Shown here: piece after piece, positions 50,782 through 60,289 of the stretch
Position numbering within the stretch: position 1 is the first letter of the stretch
How the letters are laid out: every line of letters begins with the position of its first letter
Origin: Fimbriimonadaceae bacterium
Lineage (GTDB): Bacteria > Armatimonadota > Fimbriimonadia > Fimbriimonadales > Fimbriimonadaceae
Direction of reading: 5' to 3'
Assembly: GCA_026129685.1 (NCBI GenBank)
Contig: JAHCHO010000005.1
Location: forward strand, 124,001 to 188,000
Length of the DNA: 64,000 nucleotides
Position numbers and translations under genes: made by a program
Notes under the pieces: generated by a model
Told to the model about the DNA's origin: nothing
Databases searched by the model: none
Seen by the model: only the letters and a program-made list of their open reading frames with translations

Positions 50782-51593
50782 CCGGATTCGGCCGCTTGCG
50801 AGGGCTGCCTCGGGTTTGGGACGCGCTCGAAGGTGCCGACCCGGAACACCCGCATCGGTCGCCCGGAGCCGCCCATGGTGACGGCGACCGACTCGTAGAG
50901 GGTGGCGAGTTCGATGCGGTTCGTCTTCTTGGCGAGCCAGATCTCGCCCCAGAAGTCGGAGGTTCCGTCCACTTTGACGGTCCCCATGTTGTACACGAAC
51001 CGATTCAGGAACGCACGGTAGCGGAGGAGGGCGCACGCCTGGCCGTTCAGGGCCGAGCTTCCGATCCAGGTGAGGTCGATCGAGCGGTTGTAGAAGGAGC
51101 CCGACTCGGCGAGGGGCCACTCCTGATCCTTGTCGATCACGAACGGCACGTTCAGGCGGAGCTTGTCCAAATGGGTATGGGCGTAGCTCTCGAACATGTG
51201 GGCGTCCCAGAGGAGGTTGCGGACCTCGGCCGTCATCGCGGGGATCTTCTTGAACGCCTCCGACTTGCCGATCTCCTTTGTGTCCTCCCAAGCATAGGAG
51301 AGCCCGTCGAGGACGGCGATGGGACGGCGGGGGGCGTTCGTCGCATCGGGGCCAACGGCGGTGGCGACGGACCCGTCCCGCCAGGCAAGCCGACCCTTGG
51401 GCCGATCGGTGTCGTACGTGGCGGCGAAGCGTCGGGTGGAGATGGGATCGCCACGAGCGTCGAGGGTCCAGTAATCGCACACGAACCGGTAGGTGCGCGG
51501 GTTGGCGTCCCTCTTCGCGGCCACTTCCTTGCTCAACAGGGGAGCCGACGCCGTTTGGGTCAGCAACAACAGGGCGATCGCGGCGCCGCTCAT
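50778..51593 (-). CDS. Hypothetical secreted protein (possible LolA/lipoprotein-carrier-like)
   Basis: Protein of 271 residues with signal peptide SGAAIALLLLTQTASA. The body is strand-rich and has the general look of outer-membrane lipoprotein-sorting proteins: NPRTYRFVCDYWTLDARGDP, FAATYDTDRPKGRLAWRDG and TSDFWGEIWLAKKTNRIELA. I see no decisive motif, so the family link is tentative. TACAAC lies six bases before the ATG at 51593, again leaderless. Convergent with 50197-50781, sharing four bases at the stops. Confidence 0.6.
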   Translation of the reverse strand: MSGAAIALLLLTQTASAPLLSKEVAAKRDANPRTYRFVCDYWTLDARGDPISTRRFAATYDTDRPKGRLAWRDGSVATAVGPDATNAPRRPIAVLDGLSYAWEDTKEIGKSEAFKKIPAMTAEVRNLLWDAHMFESYAHTHLDKLRLNVPFVIDKDQEWPLAESGSFYNRSIDLTWIGSSALNGQACALLRYRAFLNRFVYNMGTVKVDGTSDFWGEIWLAKKTNRIELATLYESVAVTMGGSGRPMRVFRVGTFERVPNPRQPSQAAESG

Positions 51594-51715
51594 GGCCGGG
51601 TTGTACCGTCGCGACCGGGCGCCCGCCCCGCCATCGGTCCCGTTCCCGCTCCGCGCCACCGAAGCCCCACGGACCTGGGTCGTCAGACCCCCTGCGGCAA
51701 CGGAAGGACAGTCCT

Positions 51716-53143
51716 GTGCGTACGCGGGGCATGCTTGCACGGGTTCTCTTGCCGGTGGTCGTTCTGCTAGGGGTGGCGGCGTGCCAGCCGGGCGGAGTTC
51801 CGCCCGTTCCCGCGTTCGTTCCGTTTCCGTCGCCGGGCGCGCGGCCGTTGGAGGTGTCGCGCGTCGGCGGAGATGGCCTCGGCGCGTACCTCGTTTCGCC
51901 ACGCTCCGGCCCTGCCACGTTGGCGACGTCGGGGGTGGCGGCCAAGGTCACCGGCGACGCCAAAGCGGGCTGGCGGATCGAGCCGGAGGCGACGGGCGAG
52001 ATGCGCCTGTCGGTGGACGAGAACGGAAAGAAGACGGAATCGGTGCTGCTAGTGTTCGCCTTGGTGGGCGAGGCGTGGGGGGCTCCGATGGCACAGCCGG
52101 GTCCGATGGTGAACACCGCCGCCTGGGAGGACGGCCTCTCGCTCTCTCCGGACGCGAACACGCTGTTCGTCCACTACGTGCCGATCACCATCAGCGGGTT
52201 CTTCGTGGGCGATTCGAAGCACCCTTGGGCCGAGCGGACGCGAGGACCTTACGGCGCGCCGGAACGTCCCGACTTCCCCGCCAAGCGCATCTCGGCGGAG
52301 GGTCGCATCACCCCCGGCTTCGCCCTGTACGAAGCCAAGGACGTCGGGCGACCGTGGCCGCCGACCGCTCTCTTCGCGTTTCGGCGCCAAAAGGACGGAT
52401 CGTTCGGCGAACCCCACCTCATCGGTCCGCAGGACGACGGCGACGGATCCCTCGGCGCGTTCGGTCCGTGTATCCCCACCGGGCCAGAGGGCAAAGGCCG
52501 TTTCGTGCTGGCGTTCAACGATCCGGCGACGATGGGGGCGGAGGACACCGAGTCCGACATCTACGCCTTCGCCTTCGACCCGGCCAAGCCGACGACGTTC
52601 GGCCGTTTCCACCGGGCCGGTGGGCAGATTCGCTCGGAGGGCTGGACGGGGGTGCGCATCGGACCCGATCCGAAGGGCCACCAGGGCAACCCGCATCTGC
52701 ACACGAGCAAGGGAGGGAGGCTCAGCCTGTTCGTGGACAACGAGGCGATCGCCGAGAAGGACCTGTTCGTGGCGGAAGGCCAAGGGCCGGTGACGAGCGC
52801 GACGTGGTATGCCGGATGGGAGCCTTTGCCCTCGCCGATCTCGGAACCGAACGTTGAGGAGGTCCAGCCGTTCTTCGACGGAAAGCGGCTGGTCGCGCGC
52901 AAGGACAACACGATCTCGGCGTGGGATCACCTCGGCGGGCCGTTCGCGTCGGCCTCGAGTTGGGGGCCTCGGCAGAAGTGGCTGGTGCCGGGGAGCGACA
53001 CGAAGGCGGGCTCCCTGTTCGTCGTCGGCGAGCCGACGGTGGGGCGGGACGCGCGGGGCGAGATTCTGTCGTTCGTCTACGGGATCATGCGGGAGGACGG
53101 GAGCATTGACCTCAACGCGGGCTACGTTCGCCGCCGGACTTAA
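51716..53143 (+). CDS. Putative lipoprotein with beta-propeller-like body
   Basis: Protein of 475 residues. The GTG at 51716 has a good ribosome-binding site (GGAAGGA seven bases upstream), unlike most genes here. Lipoprotein signal LARVLLPVVVLLGVAAC. The body contains propeller-like stretches with repeated ends of blades (GLSLSPDANTLFVHYVPITI, TALFAFRRQKDGSFGEPHLI, DIYAFAFDPAKPTTFG, GGRLSLFVDNEAIAEKDLFV). It may be a surface-exposed binding protein. No catalytic motif is recognised. It ends overlapping the convergent GNAT gene. Confidence 0.65.
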   Translation: MRTRGMLARVLLPVVVLLGVAACQPGGVPPVPAFVPFPSPGARPLEVSRVGGDGLGAYLVSPRSGPATLATSGVAAKVTGDAKAGWRIEPEATGEMRLSVDENGKKTESVLLVFALVGEAWGAPMAQPGPMVNTAAWEDGLSLSPDANTLFVHYVPITISGFFVGDSKHPWAERTRGPYGAPERPDFPAKRISAEGRITPGFALYEAKDVGRPWPPTALFAFRRQKDGSFGEPHLIGPQDDGDGSLGAFGPCIPTGPEGKGRFVLAFNDPATMGAEDTESDIYAFAFDPAKPTTFGRFHRAGGQIRSEGWTGVRIGPDPKGHQGNPHLHTSKGGRLSLFVDNEAIAEKDLFVAEGQGPVTSATWYAGWEPLPSPISEPNVEEVQPFFDGKRLVARKDNTISAWDHLGGPFASASSWGPRQKWLVPGSDTKAGSLFVVGEPTVGRDARGEILSFVYGIMREDGSIDLNAGYVRRRT

Positions 53144-53634
53144 GGCTCCGGCGCGAGCAGATCGAATACGCACTCCTCGGGCGAGTCGCCCGGAACACGC
53201 ACGAATCCGAGACGCTCGAGCAGGCGGATGGAGCGCGGGTTGTCGCTTCGGGTGCCCGTGTGGAACGCCGCCGTTCCGTTTGCGAAGTCGTGGGCGAGGA
53301 CGAGCCGACACGACTCGAAGGCGAGCCCTTGACCCCAGAAAAGCGAGTCGAACACGAACCCGAGGTTACGGACGATGCCGGGGCGGTCGCCGCGCAACCC
53401 GTGGTGCAGATGTCCGACCAACTCGTTCGACCCTATCAGCCGAACCGCCAAGTAGTCCTCCGAGGACGCAAAGAACTCGGCCAGCCGTCGGCAACCTTCC
53501 GGATCGGTGGGGTATCCCGGCTCGAACTCGACGACCTCGGGTTTGGAGACGTAACGGCGGATCGCGTCGCCGTCGGCGACCTCGAAAGGCGTGAGGATCA
53601 CCCGCGGGCCGGTGAGAAGAGGTTCGACGGCCAA
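53140..53634 (-). CDS. GNAT family N-acetyltransferase
   Basis: Acetyl-CoA-dependent transferase of 164 residues of the RimJ/RimL-like type. It begins LTGPRVILTPFEVADGDAIR, contains YLAVRLIGSNELVGHLHHGL and the acetyl-CoA loop LFWGQGLAFESCRLVLAHDF, then SDNPRSIRLLERLGFVRV at the end. All are typical. Substrate (ribosomal protein, antibiotic or small amine) is unknown. TTG start at 53634; no better start lies in frame. It is transcribed from just downstream of the tRNA on the same strand. Confidence 0.86.
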   Translation of the reverse strand: MAVEPLLTGPRVILTPFEVADGDAIRRYVSKPEVVEFEPGYPTDPEGCRRLAEFFASSEDYLAVRLIGSNELVGHLHHGLRGDRPGIVRNLGFVFDSLFWGQGLAFESCRLVLAHDFANGTAAFHTGTRSDNPRSIRLLERLGFVRVPGDSPEECVFDLLAPEP

Positions 53635-53666
53635 CTCGGCACCTGCGCGGCAGAGCCGCTGCTTCC

Positions 53667-53741
53667 TGGTGGGCGGTACTGGATTTGAACCAGTGACCCC
53701 TTCGGTGTGAACGAAGTGCTCTACCGCTGAGCTAACCGCCC
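53667..53741 (-). tRNA. tRNA-Val (anticodon CAC)
   Basis: A complete cloverleaf is visible on the minus strand. The acceptor stem GGGCGGT pairs with ACCGCCC. The D arm contains TAGCTCAGCGGTAGAGC. The anticodon stem CTTCG/CGAAG encloses TTCACAC with anticodon CAC, reading GTG. The T arm CTGGTTCAAATCCAG carries GGTTCAAATCC. Discriminator A is followed by an encoded CCA. No second tRNA lies beside it. Confidence 0.95.
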
Positions 53742-53924
53742 GGGGAGGGTTTGCGGGCCGAGCCCGCTCGGCTCAGGATACCACAGCTTCGATTCCAGGG
53801 GGATCTCGGGCCGCCGATACCGAACGACGTCCTGGAACGGCAATGGGTCCGTCTCGCACGGTCGCCCAGAACGCGATTCGGAGGTGATTCGCCCAGGGTG
53901 GGTCACCCCGGCGGAGCGGGCAGG

Positions 53925-54833
53925 CTAACCGACGGTCGCGTCCCTGCAACCCAGGTCGGCGAGCGTAGCGAGCCAGCCGCTGATGTCCGCGGGGCCGGCC
54001 GACTCGGTCGGGAGGCCCTGCTGCGTCATCCCGACGCGCGCTGCTTTGTCACGACCGAGCGCGTGGAAGGGCATGATGTCCAGGCCGTCGAGTTCGGGCA
54101 TCGTGCGGGCCAGGTCGGCAAGGCGCGCCAAGTGCGCGTCGGAGTCGTTCAGGCCGGGGACGAGCGGGCAGCGAAGACGGATGCGCGCGCCGGAGGCATA
54201 GAGGGCGCGCAGATTGCGCTCGATCCGTTTATCGTCGACGCCCGTCAGCCTCGCGTGCGCCTCCCCGGTCGCCTTGACGTCCCAGAGGAACAGGTCCACC
54301 CAGGGAGCCACGTCCAGGTAGTCGGCGAGGGGCGCATGGCCGCATGTGTCGAGGCAGGTATGAAGACCTTCGCGCTTGGCCAGCCGCAAGGTCTCCCGTA
54401 GGGCCTCGAACTGGGCCATCGGCTCGCCGCCGGAGATCGTCAGCCCGCCCCCGGACCGCTCGTAGTAGCGGCGGTCGCGCAACGCCAGCGACACGATTTC
54501 CTCGGGCCGCCACCAACGCCCCACGAGTTTGAGGGCGTCGGTCGGGCAATCGGACGCGCACCGTCCGCAGGCCAGGCAGAGGCGTCGTTCGAGCCGATGC
54601 GTCCCCGCTTCGACCCGATGGACGCCCTGGTCGCAGGTTTCCTCGCAACGTCCGCAGAAGGCGCAACGCTCCGCGTCGAACGAGAGTTCGGGTAGGGGAC
54701 GCTGGCTCTCCGGGTTGTGGCACCAGCGGCACTTGAGAGGGCATCCCTTCGTGAACACCGTCGTGCGGACGCCGGGGCCGTCGTTCAGGCCGGCGCGAAG
54801 GACGTCCATCACAAGGAGGCGAGCCTCAGGCAT
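53925..54833 (-). CDS. Glycyl-radical enzyme activating protein (radical SAM)
   Basis: Radical SAM activase of 302 residues that installs the glycyl radical on its partner. The S-adenosylmethionine cluster motif is Cys31-x3-Cys35-x2-Cys38 in FTKGCPLKCRWCHNPES. Between it and the barrel lie two ferredoxin-like cysteine groups (CAFCGRCEETCDQGVHR and CLACGRCASDCPTDALK). These mark the class with extra 4Fe-4S clusters, unlike the minimal PflA. GGLTISGGEPMAQFEAL is the conserved GGEP region. It is divergent from the enzyme gene at 54891 with only 57 bases between, so both are probably controlled together under anaerobic conditions. Confidence 0.93.
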   Translation of the reverse strand: MPEARLLVMDVLRAGLNDGPGVRTTVFTKGCPLKCRWCHNPESQRPLPELSFDAERCAFCGRCEETCDQGVHRVEAGTHRLERRLCLACGRCASDCPTDALKLVGRWWRPEEIVSLALRDRRYYERSGGGLTISGGEPMAQFEALRETLRLAKREGLHTCLDTCGHAPLADYLDVAPWVDLFLWDVKATGEAHARLTGVDDKRIERNLRALYASGARIRLRCPLVPGLNDSDAHLARLADLARTMPELDGLDIMPFHALGRDKAARVGMTQQGLPTESAGPADISGWLATLADLGCRDATVG

Positions 54834-54890
54834 CGAACCGAGTCTTGCAGATACCCGCGCGAACGTGCAACCGCACACCGAGGGACACCC

Positions 54891-57119
54891 ATGAGCGCCA
54901 CCGTTGCTCCCGCCCTTTCCCCTATCGTCGCTCAGGCGGTCTCCTTCACCGCCGCTTTCCGCGAGTTCGAGGACGCGCCGACGCCGATCCGCGAGGCGAT
55001 GTGTCTCCGGGCGCAGTATCCCGCCCGGATGGGCGATCTCCGGCCCGGTGATTCCTTCGCCGGACGCATGGCGTCGGGACGTTTGGCCTACGTTGGGACG
55101 ATCTGGTGGGCCGCTCCGCCGCGAACGGACCGTGGCGAGTACGCGCCCTGCAAGCAAGGCGGCTTCTGTTTTGGCTTCGGCCTGGCGGCCCGGTTGGCAG
55201 AGGACCCAATCCAGCGCGAAGCGGTCGAGGAACTCGCGGCGTTCTGGCGCGACCGATGCACGTGGTCCCGCTTCGAACGGTCGCTCGCCTCCGACGTGCG
55301 GGGGGCGGTCGCCCAGGAGGGGATGGTGCCCAGCGGCTCGAACGGCTTCTGCGTCGCGGTGAACGTGGACCGGCTGATCCGGTTGGGTTTGCCCGGACTG
55401 CGGGCCGAGGTCGCCGGCCGTCGGCGAACCGGAGCCGACCCTGCGTTCTACGAGGGGCTGTTGCTCGCTCTGGACGTGGTCGAGGAGGTGGTTCGGCACC
55501 ATCGGGACCAGGCGCGGGACATGGCCGAGCGGGATGCGGCCTTCCACCCGGTCGCAGAGACGCTGCAACAGAACCTGGAACGGGCGCCGGCGACTTTCCG
55601 CGAAGCGCTCCAACTGTTCTGGCTTTACACGCACCTCGTCTCGGGGCACCACCCGGAGGCGCACCGGCTGGACCAAGCCTTGGGCGACTTGTACGCGCGG
55701 GACGTGGACTCGGGGCGGTTGAGCGAGGAGGAAGCGGTCGGTCTGCTCGTCGCGCTCTGGCGCATGTTCAGCGAGAACGGCGCGGACGCCCTCTGCCGCA
55801 TCGTGATCGGGGGAATGGGGCGACGCAACGAGGCGAACGCGGACCGCTTCGCGCTCGCCGCGATGGAAGCGACCCGTAGGCACCGGGGGGTGACCCCGCA
55901 GTTGACCCTGCGCTGTTACGAGGGCCTGAACCCCAAACTGCTGGAGAAGGCGTTCGACTGCATCGCGGAGGGCTGCTGCTACCCGATGCTCTACAACGAC
56001 GAGGCGATCATCCCGGGCGTCATGCGCTCCATGCACCTTGACGAGGCGGCCGCGAGCCACTACTATCCCCTCGGTTGCGGCGAGTACATGGTGGGATGGG
56101 CCGGACCGAGCGTGCTTTGTTGCGGTTGGAACCTCGGCAAGACCCTCGACGCCGCTCTGCATCAAGGACGGTCCTCGGGGTTGGCGATCGGTCCCCCCAC
56201 GCCATCGGTCGAAGCGATGCCGACGTTTGAGGATCTCTACGCGGCGCTGATGGTCCACGTGCGCTTCGCCGCCGACGCCACCGCGCGGTACTACGCGACG
56301 GTGTTCGAAACGGTCCCCAAAGAGACGCCGTTCCTCCTGGCCAGCCTGCTCACGGACGGCTGCCTCGAGCGTGGCAAGGGCATCCTCGAGGGAGCGGACC
56401 ATCTGGGCGCCTGCGTGATGGGCCATGGCTTGACCAACGTGGCCGACGCGCTGGCCGCGATTCGGCGCGTCGTCTACCAGAAGGGCCTTTGCCCTCTGGG
56501 CGAACTGGTCCGGGCGCTCGACGCCGATTTCGAGGGCTACGCGGATCTGCGCGCCGCCTTACTTGCCGCCCCCAAGTTCGGCAACGACGAGGACGAAGTC
56601 GACGAGCTCCTGGTGCGCCTTTGGGACGACATCAACGAAGCCGCCGATGACGCCGGCCGCCGCGCGGGTCTCGGCTTCTTCACCGTCAGCAGCGTGAACC
56701 CCGGGGGCTACGCGATGGGAGAGGCGTGTCCGGCAACGGCGGACGGGCGGCGAGCCGGCCGACCCTTCGCCATCGGCCACGCGCCGACCGCCGGGATGGA
56801 CCGTAACGGGATCACGGCCCTGCTGAATTCGGTCGCCAAGGCCGGCCCGGCGAACGGTGGTGCGACGACGAACGTGAAGGTCAGCCGTGAGATGTTCGCC
56901 CACGCTCGGCCCAAGGTCGAGGCCGTTTTCGACGCGTACTTCGCCGCCGGCGGGCAAGAGGCCACGATCACCGTCGTGAGTCGGAACGATCTCGAGGAAG
57001 CCATGCGCGAACCGGAGAGGTTCCCCCACCTCCTGGTGCGCCTCGGCGGCTGGTGCGCGCGGTTCGTCGAACTGAGCCGCGACGTCCAGGAGGAGATCGT
57101 TCGGCGGACGCTCTACTGA
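54891..57119 (+). CDS. Glycyl radical enzyme of unassigned class (PFL-like)
   Basis: Protein of 742 residues of the pyruvate formate-lyase/diol-dehydratase superfamily. The radical loop near the C-terminus reads LVRLGGWCARFVELSRD; Gly720 should carry the radical (canonical form R-V-S-G-Y). The active-site loop is YYPLGCGEYMVGW with Cys396 and Glu398, i.e. GCGE rather than the GCVE of dehydratases and decarboxylases or the adjacent Cys-Cys of pyruvate formate-lyase. The sequence GCGEY is seen in an uncharacterised group of such enzymes. The reaction is therefore unknown. ATG at 54891 with GAGGGACA upstream. No microcompartment genes are seen. The activase is divergent at 54833. Confidence 0.9.
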   Translation: MSATVAPALSPIVAQAVSFTAAFREFEDAPTPIREAMCLRAQYPARMGDLRPGDSFAGRMASGRLAYVGTIWWAAPPRTDRGEYAPCKQGGFCFGFGLAARLAEDPIQREAVEELAAFWRDRCTWSRFERSLASDVRGAVAQEGMVPSGSNGFCVAVNVDRLIRLGLPGLRAEVAGRRRTGADPAFYEGLLLALDVVEEVVRHHRDQARDMAERDAAFHPVAETLQQNLERAPATFREALQLFWLYTHLVSGHHPEAHRLDQALGDLYARDVDSGRLSEEEAVGLLVALWRMFSENGADALCRIVIGGMGRRNEANADRFALAAMEATRRHRGVTPQLTLRCYEGLNPKLLEKAFDCIAEGCCYPMLYNDEAIIPGVMRSMHLDEAAASHYYPLGCGEYMVGWAGPSVLCCGWNLGKTLDAALHQGRSSGLAIGPPTPSVEAMPTFEDLYAALMVHVRFAADATARYYATVFETVPKETPFLLASLLTDGCLERGKGILEGADHLGACVMGHGLTNVADALAAIRRVVYQKGLCPLGELVRALDADFEGYADLRAALLAAPKFGNDEDEVDELLVRLWDDINEAADDAGRRAGLGFFTVSSVNPGGYAMGEACPATADGRRAGRPFAIGHAPTAGMDRNGITALLNSVAKAGPANGGATTNVKVSREMFAHARPKVEAVFDAYFAAGGQEATITVVSRNDLEEAMREPERFPHLLVRLGGWCARFVELSRDVQEEIVRRTLY

Positions 57120-57186
57120 CGCGTCGAGGGTGCTCGTCGGCGTTCGCCGAGACGGGATCGCCTCCGGCCATCGGCCATTCCGCTCC

Positions 57187-58752
57187 CTATCCGCCGACGC
57201 GACGGATTCGGCCCTCGAGTTTGGCGTCGAGGGGGGAGTGGGCGCGTAGGTACTCGATGAGCGCATCCACGTCGAGGAGGCCGGTGTCCAGGCGGTAGCC
57301 CTTGGCGGCTTTGAGAACGTCGTGGAAGTCGCCGCCTCCGGCGGTGAAGCTGTTCGTGCAGACGCGGTAGATCGCGGTGGCAGACCATGGCTTCCCGGCC
57401 ACGATCAACTCGGTGATCCGGTCTCCCGCCGGTCGATTGGAGTCGAACACCAGGCGAGTGCCCGACGATACGTGCAAGAACGCTCCGTCGTAGGTGGGAT
57501 GTTTCGAGAGTCCGTGCTCCAGCGCCGCCTTCAGTTCGGCGCCCGTCAGGTCGAGGAGGGTGAGGGTGTTGTTGAATGGCTGGACGCCGATCGCCATCCC
57601 GTAGGTGATCTCGCCCGGTTCAATGGCCGCGCGGACGCCGCCCGCGTTCATGAACGCCATGACCGCGCCCGACTTCTTGGTCGCCTCCAGCATCGCGTCG
57701 GCGATCGCGTTGCCCATCAGGCTTTCGCCCTGTTCGCCCCGGTCGCGGGACAGGCCGGAGGTCGTGCGACCGATCACCTCGGAGGACTTGGCGGCGATCG
57801 GTTTCAGGAAGGCGGCCACCATCGTCGAGACGAGGGGGTCCTCGGCGACCGATTCGTCCACGATGACGGGTTGCGAACCGGCCCAATTCGTCACGCGACC
57901 CTTCTCGTCGAAGCGCACCTTCAGCTTGCCGACCGTCTTGCCCCACTCGTGGGCCTGCACGATCAGGACGGTTTCGCCCGCCGCGTCCTTGGCGACGGTC
58001 GGGTAGGGACCGGCCGGGGGGGCGAGACCCTCGACGGCGGGGCCGAGGAGGGAGTGACTGTGGCCGCCGACGATCACGTCCACGCCGCGCAACTTCGGAG
58101 CAAGGGCGACGTCCTCCTCGTAGCCGATGTGGGAGAGGAGGACGATCTTGTCGATCCCTTGCGCCTCGAGCGCCGCGACCTGTCGCCGCACCGAGTCCTC
58201 GACCGGCCGGAACCCCACGTTGTCGCCGGGGGAACTGATGTTCGCCGCGTCGGGCGTGGTGAGGCCGATCACGCCGACCTTCTGACCACCGACCTCAAGG
58301 ATGGTGGACGGCTGAATCAGGTCCTTCAGAAGGGGCTCCCGCTCGAGATCCAGATTGGCGGAGACGATGGGAAACCGGGCCATCTTGGCGAAGTCGGCGA
58401 GCGGTTTGGGTCCACGGTCGAACTCGTGGTTGCCGACGGTCATGGCGTCGTAGCCGATCGCGTTCATGATCGCAAGGTCCGCCAAACCCACGTACACGTT
58501 AAAGAAGAGCGTGCCTTGGAAGGTGTCGCCCGCGTTCAGGAGGATGGTGTTCTTGTCCGTGCGGCGAATCTCCCGGATCACCGTCGCGGTACGGGCGTAA
58601 CCGCCGAACGACTTGTCGCGCCGCTTGGTCGCCTCGAGGTGGGCGTGCAGGTCGTTGGTGTGGACGATGGTGAGGTCGAAGGGCTGGGCGAGCGCGAGAA
58701 GGCCGAGCGACCATAGGCCCAAGACGACGGGGACGCGGACGAACGGGGGCAT
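57187..58752 (-). CDS. Secreted 5'-nucleotidase/2',3'-cyclic phosphodiesterase family protein
   Basis: Exported metallophosphatase of 521 residues. Signal peptide VPVVLGLWSLGLLALA. The N-terminal catalytic domain has metal sites LTIVHTNDLHAHLEATKR, ILLNAGDTFQGTLF, DAMTVGNHEFDRGPKPLA, IVLLSHIGYEEDV and VIVGGHSHSLLGP. The C-terminal substrate domain has AFMNAGGVRAAIEPGEITYG, PFNNTLTLLDLTGAELK and TNSFTAGGGDFHDVL. All are typical of UshA-like enzymes that free nucleosides and phosphate in the periplasm. With the phytase it points to scavenging of organic phosphate. ATG 58752, 37 bases after fabF. Confidence 0.92.
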   Translation of the reverse strand: MPPFVRVPVVLGLWSLGLLALAQPFDLTIVHTNDLHAHLEATKRRDKSFGGYARTATVIREIRRTDKNTILLNAGDTFQGTLFFNVYVGLADLAIMNAIGYDAMTVGNHEFDRGPKPLADFAKMARFPIVSANLDLEREPLLKDLIQPSTILEVGGQKVGVIGLTTPDAANISSPGDNVGFRPVEDSVRRQVAALEAQGIDKIVLLSHIGYEEDVALAPKLRGVDVIVGGHSHSLLGPAVEGLAPPAGPYPTVAKDAAGETVLIVQAHEWGKTVGKLKVRFDEKGRVTNWAGSQPVIVDESVAEDPLVSTMVAAFLKPIAAKSSEVIGRTTSGLSRDRGEQGESLMGNAIADAMLEATKKSGAVMAFMNAGGVRAAIEPGEITYGMAIGVQPFNNTLTLLDLTGAELKAALEHGLSKHPTYDGAFLHVSSGTRLVFDSNRPAGDRITELIVAGKPWSATAIYRVCTNSFTAGGGDFHDVLKAAKGYRLDTGLLDVDALIEYLRAHSPLDAKLEGRIRRVGG

Positions 58753-58789
58753 GCCGATGCTAGCTGTACCCGATTTCCCGCCGCCGACG

Positions 58790-60043
58790 TCAGTCGACAC
58801 GAACGAGCAGGAGGGTGGCGTTGTGCCCGCCGAACCCGAACGAGTTCGAGAGGGCGGCCTTGAGTTCGACTTTCCGAGCGACGTTTGGGACGTAGTCGAG
58901 GTCGCAGTCCGGGTCGGGCGTCGTGTAGTTGATCGTCGGCGGCACGATCTGATCGCGGAGGGCAAGGATGCAGATCAGCGCCTCGACCGCGCCCGCCGCA
59001 CCGAGCAGATGGCCGACCATGGACTTCGTGCTGCTGACCGCCAGCTTGGCCGCGTGGTCGCCGAACACCTTCTTGATCGCCATCGTTTCGAGGCGGTCGT
59101 TGTAAGGGGTGGAAGTGCCGTGGGCGTTGATGTAGCCGACGTCGGTCGGGTCGATTCCGGCCTGGTGGACGGCCTTGCGCATCGATCGGGAGGAGCCGAG
59201 GGCCTCGGCATCGGGTTGGGTGATGTGGAAGGCGTCGCCCGTCATGCCATAGCCGACGATTTCGGCGTACATCTTCGCGCCGCGCGCCTTGGCGAAGGCG
59301 TAGTCCTCAAGGATGAGCACCCCCGCTCCCTCCCCCATCACGAATCCGTCGCGATCCTTGTCGAACGGCCGGGAGGCGTGGGTGGGGTCGTCGTTGCGGT
59401 TGCTCATCGCCCGGGCGGAGCAGAAGCCGGCCATCGCGATCTCGTTGATCGGGGCCTCGGTGCCGCCGGCGACCATGGCCACGGCGTCCCCGCGCTTGAT
59501 GATGTGGTAGGCGTCGCCGATACTGTTCGCGCCGGTCGCGCAGGCGGTGACGACGCAGGTGTTCGGGCCGCGCAGACCGTGCTCGATCGAAACCCAGCCG
59601 GACGCCATGTCCGGGATCATGTAAGGCACGAGGAAGGGCGAAACCTTGGAGGGGCCACCCTCGTACAGTCGCCGAAACTGCTCACCCATGAAGGTGAGAC
59701 CGCCGATGCCGGACCCGATGAGGACGCCCGTTTCGAGGCGCACCTCGGGGTCGTCGGGGAAGCGGGCGTCGGTCAAGGCCATGCGGGCGGCGGCGACGGC
59801 GAAGGCGATGAACCGATCGATCCGGCGCGCTTCCTTCTTGTCCAGCCAGTCGGCGGCGTCAAAATCCTTGACCTCGGCCGCCATTCGCGTCGTGAACTCG
59901 GAAACATCGAGGTGAGAGATACGGTCGATCCCGTTTTCGCCCGCCAAGAGCCGGGGCCAAAAAACATCGATCCCCGTACCCAGTGGAGTCACGGCGCCGA
60001 GACCGGTCACCACGACCCGCCCGGACGGGCGGAAGGGACTCAT
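58790..60043 (-). CDS. fabF: Beta-ketoacyl-ACP synthase II
   Basis: Condensing enzyme of fatty-acid elongation, 417 residues. Catalytic Cys is in [17 protein letters not shown]. The two His are in [14 protein letters not shown] and [19 protein letters not shown]. The N-terminus [20 protein letters not shown] and the last block [15 protein letters not shown] fit FabF. The ATG overlaps the acpP stop by four bases (ATGA), so the two are coupled. No other fab gene is in the window. The 5'-nucleotidase gene follows closely on the same strand. Confidence 0.96.
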   Translation of the reverse strand: MSPFRPSGRVVVTGLGAVTPLGTGIDVFWPRLLAGENGIDRISHLDVSEFTTRMAAEVKDFDAADWLDKKEARRIDRFIAFAVAAARMALTDARFPDDPEVRLETGVLIGSGIGGLTFMGEQFRRLYEGGPSKVSPFLVPYMIPDMASGWVSIEHGLRGPNTCVVTACATGANSIGDAYHIIKRGDAVAMVAGGTEAPINEIAMAGFCSARAMSNRNDDPTHASRPFDKDRDGFVMGEGAGVLILEDYAFAKARGAKMYAEIVGYGMTGDAFHITQPDAEALGSSRSMRKAVHQAGIDPTDVGYINAHGTSTPYNDRLETMAIKKVFGDHAAKLAVSSTKSMVGHLLGAAGAVEALICILALRDQIVPPTINYTTPDPDCDLDYVPNVARKVELKAALSNSFGFGGHNATLLLVRVD

Positions 60044-60276
60044 CGCTTATCGGCGATGTACCGCACGGCATCGCCGACGGTCTTCATGTTTCCGACGTCG
60101 TCGTCCGGGATGTCGATGCTGAATTCGTCTTCCAGCGCCATGACGAGTTCGACGACGTCGAGCGAGTCCGCACCAAGGTCTTCCGTGAAGGAGGCCGACT
60201 CAACGACCTCTTCGGGCTTGACGCCCAACTGTTCGACGGTGACCTTCTTGACTCTCTCGAGAGTGTCCGCTGACAT
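60040..60276 (-). CDS. acpP: Acyl carrier protein
   Basis: Acidic protein of 78 residues that carries growing acyl chains on a phosphopantetheine arm attached to Ser38 in [19 protein letters not shown]. Other typical parts are [19 protein letters not shown] and a C-terminal [19 protein letters not shown]. It precedes fabF with an ATGA overlap. TATCGT ends seven bases before the ATG at 60276, so even this highly expressed gene seems to be leaderless. Confidence 0.96.
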   Translation of the reverse strand: MSADTLERVKKVTVEQLGVKPEEVVESASFTEDLGADSLDVVELVMALEDEFSIDIPDDDVGNMKTVGDAVRYIADKR

Positions 60277-60283
60277 GGCGTGA

Positions 60284-60289
60284 ACGATA
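60284..60289 (-). promoter_or_regulatory. -10 element, leaderless type, for acpP-fabF
   Basis: TATCGT on the minus strand, seven bases before the ATG at 60276. Confidence 0.5.

Noticed and set aside
53742-53924. Second tRNA or small RNA between tRNA-Val and the activase gene
   Set aside because: I found no cloverleaf, conserved TTC arm or clear hairpin with T run in this gap.
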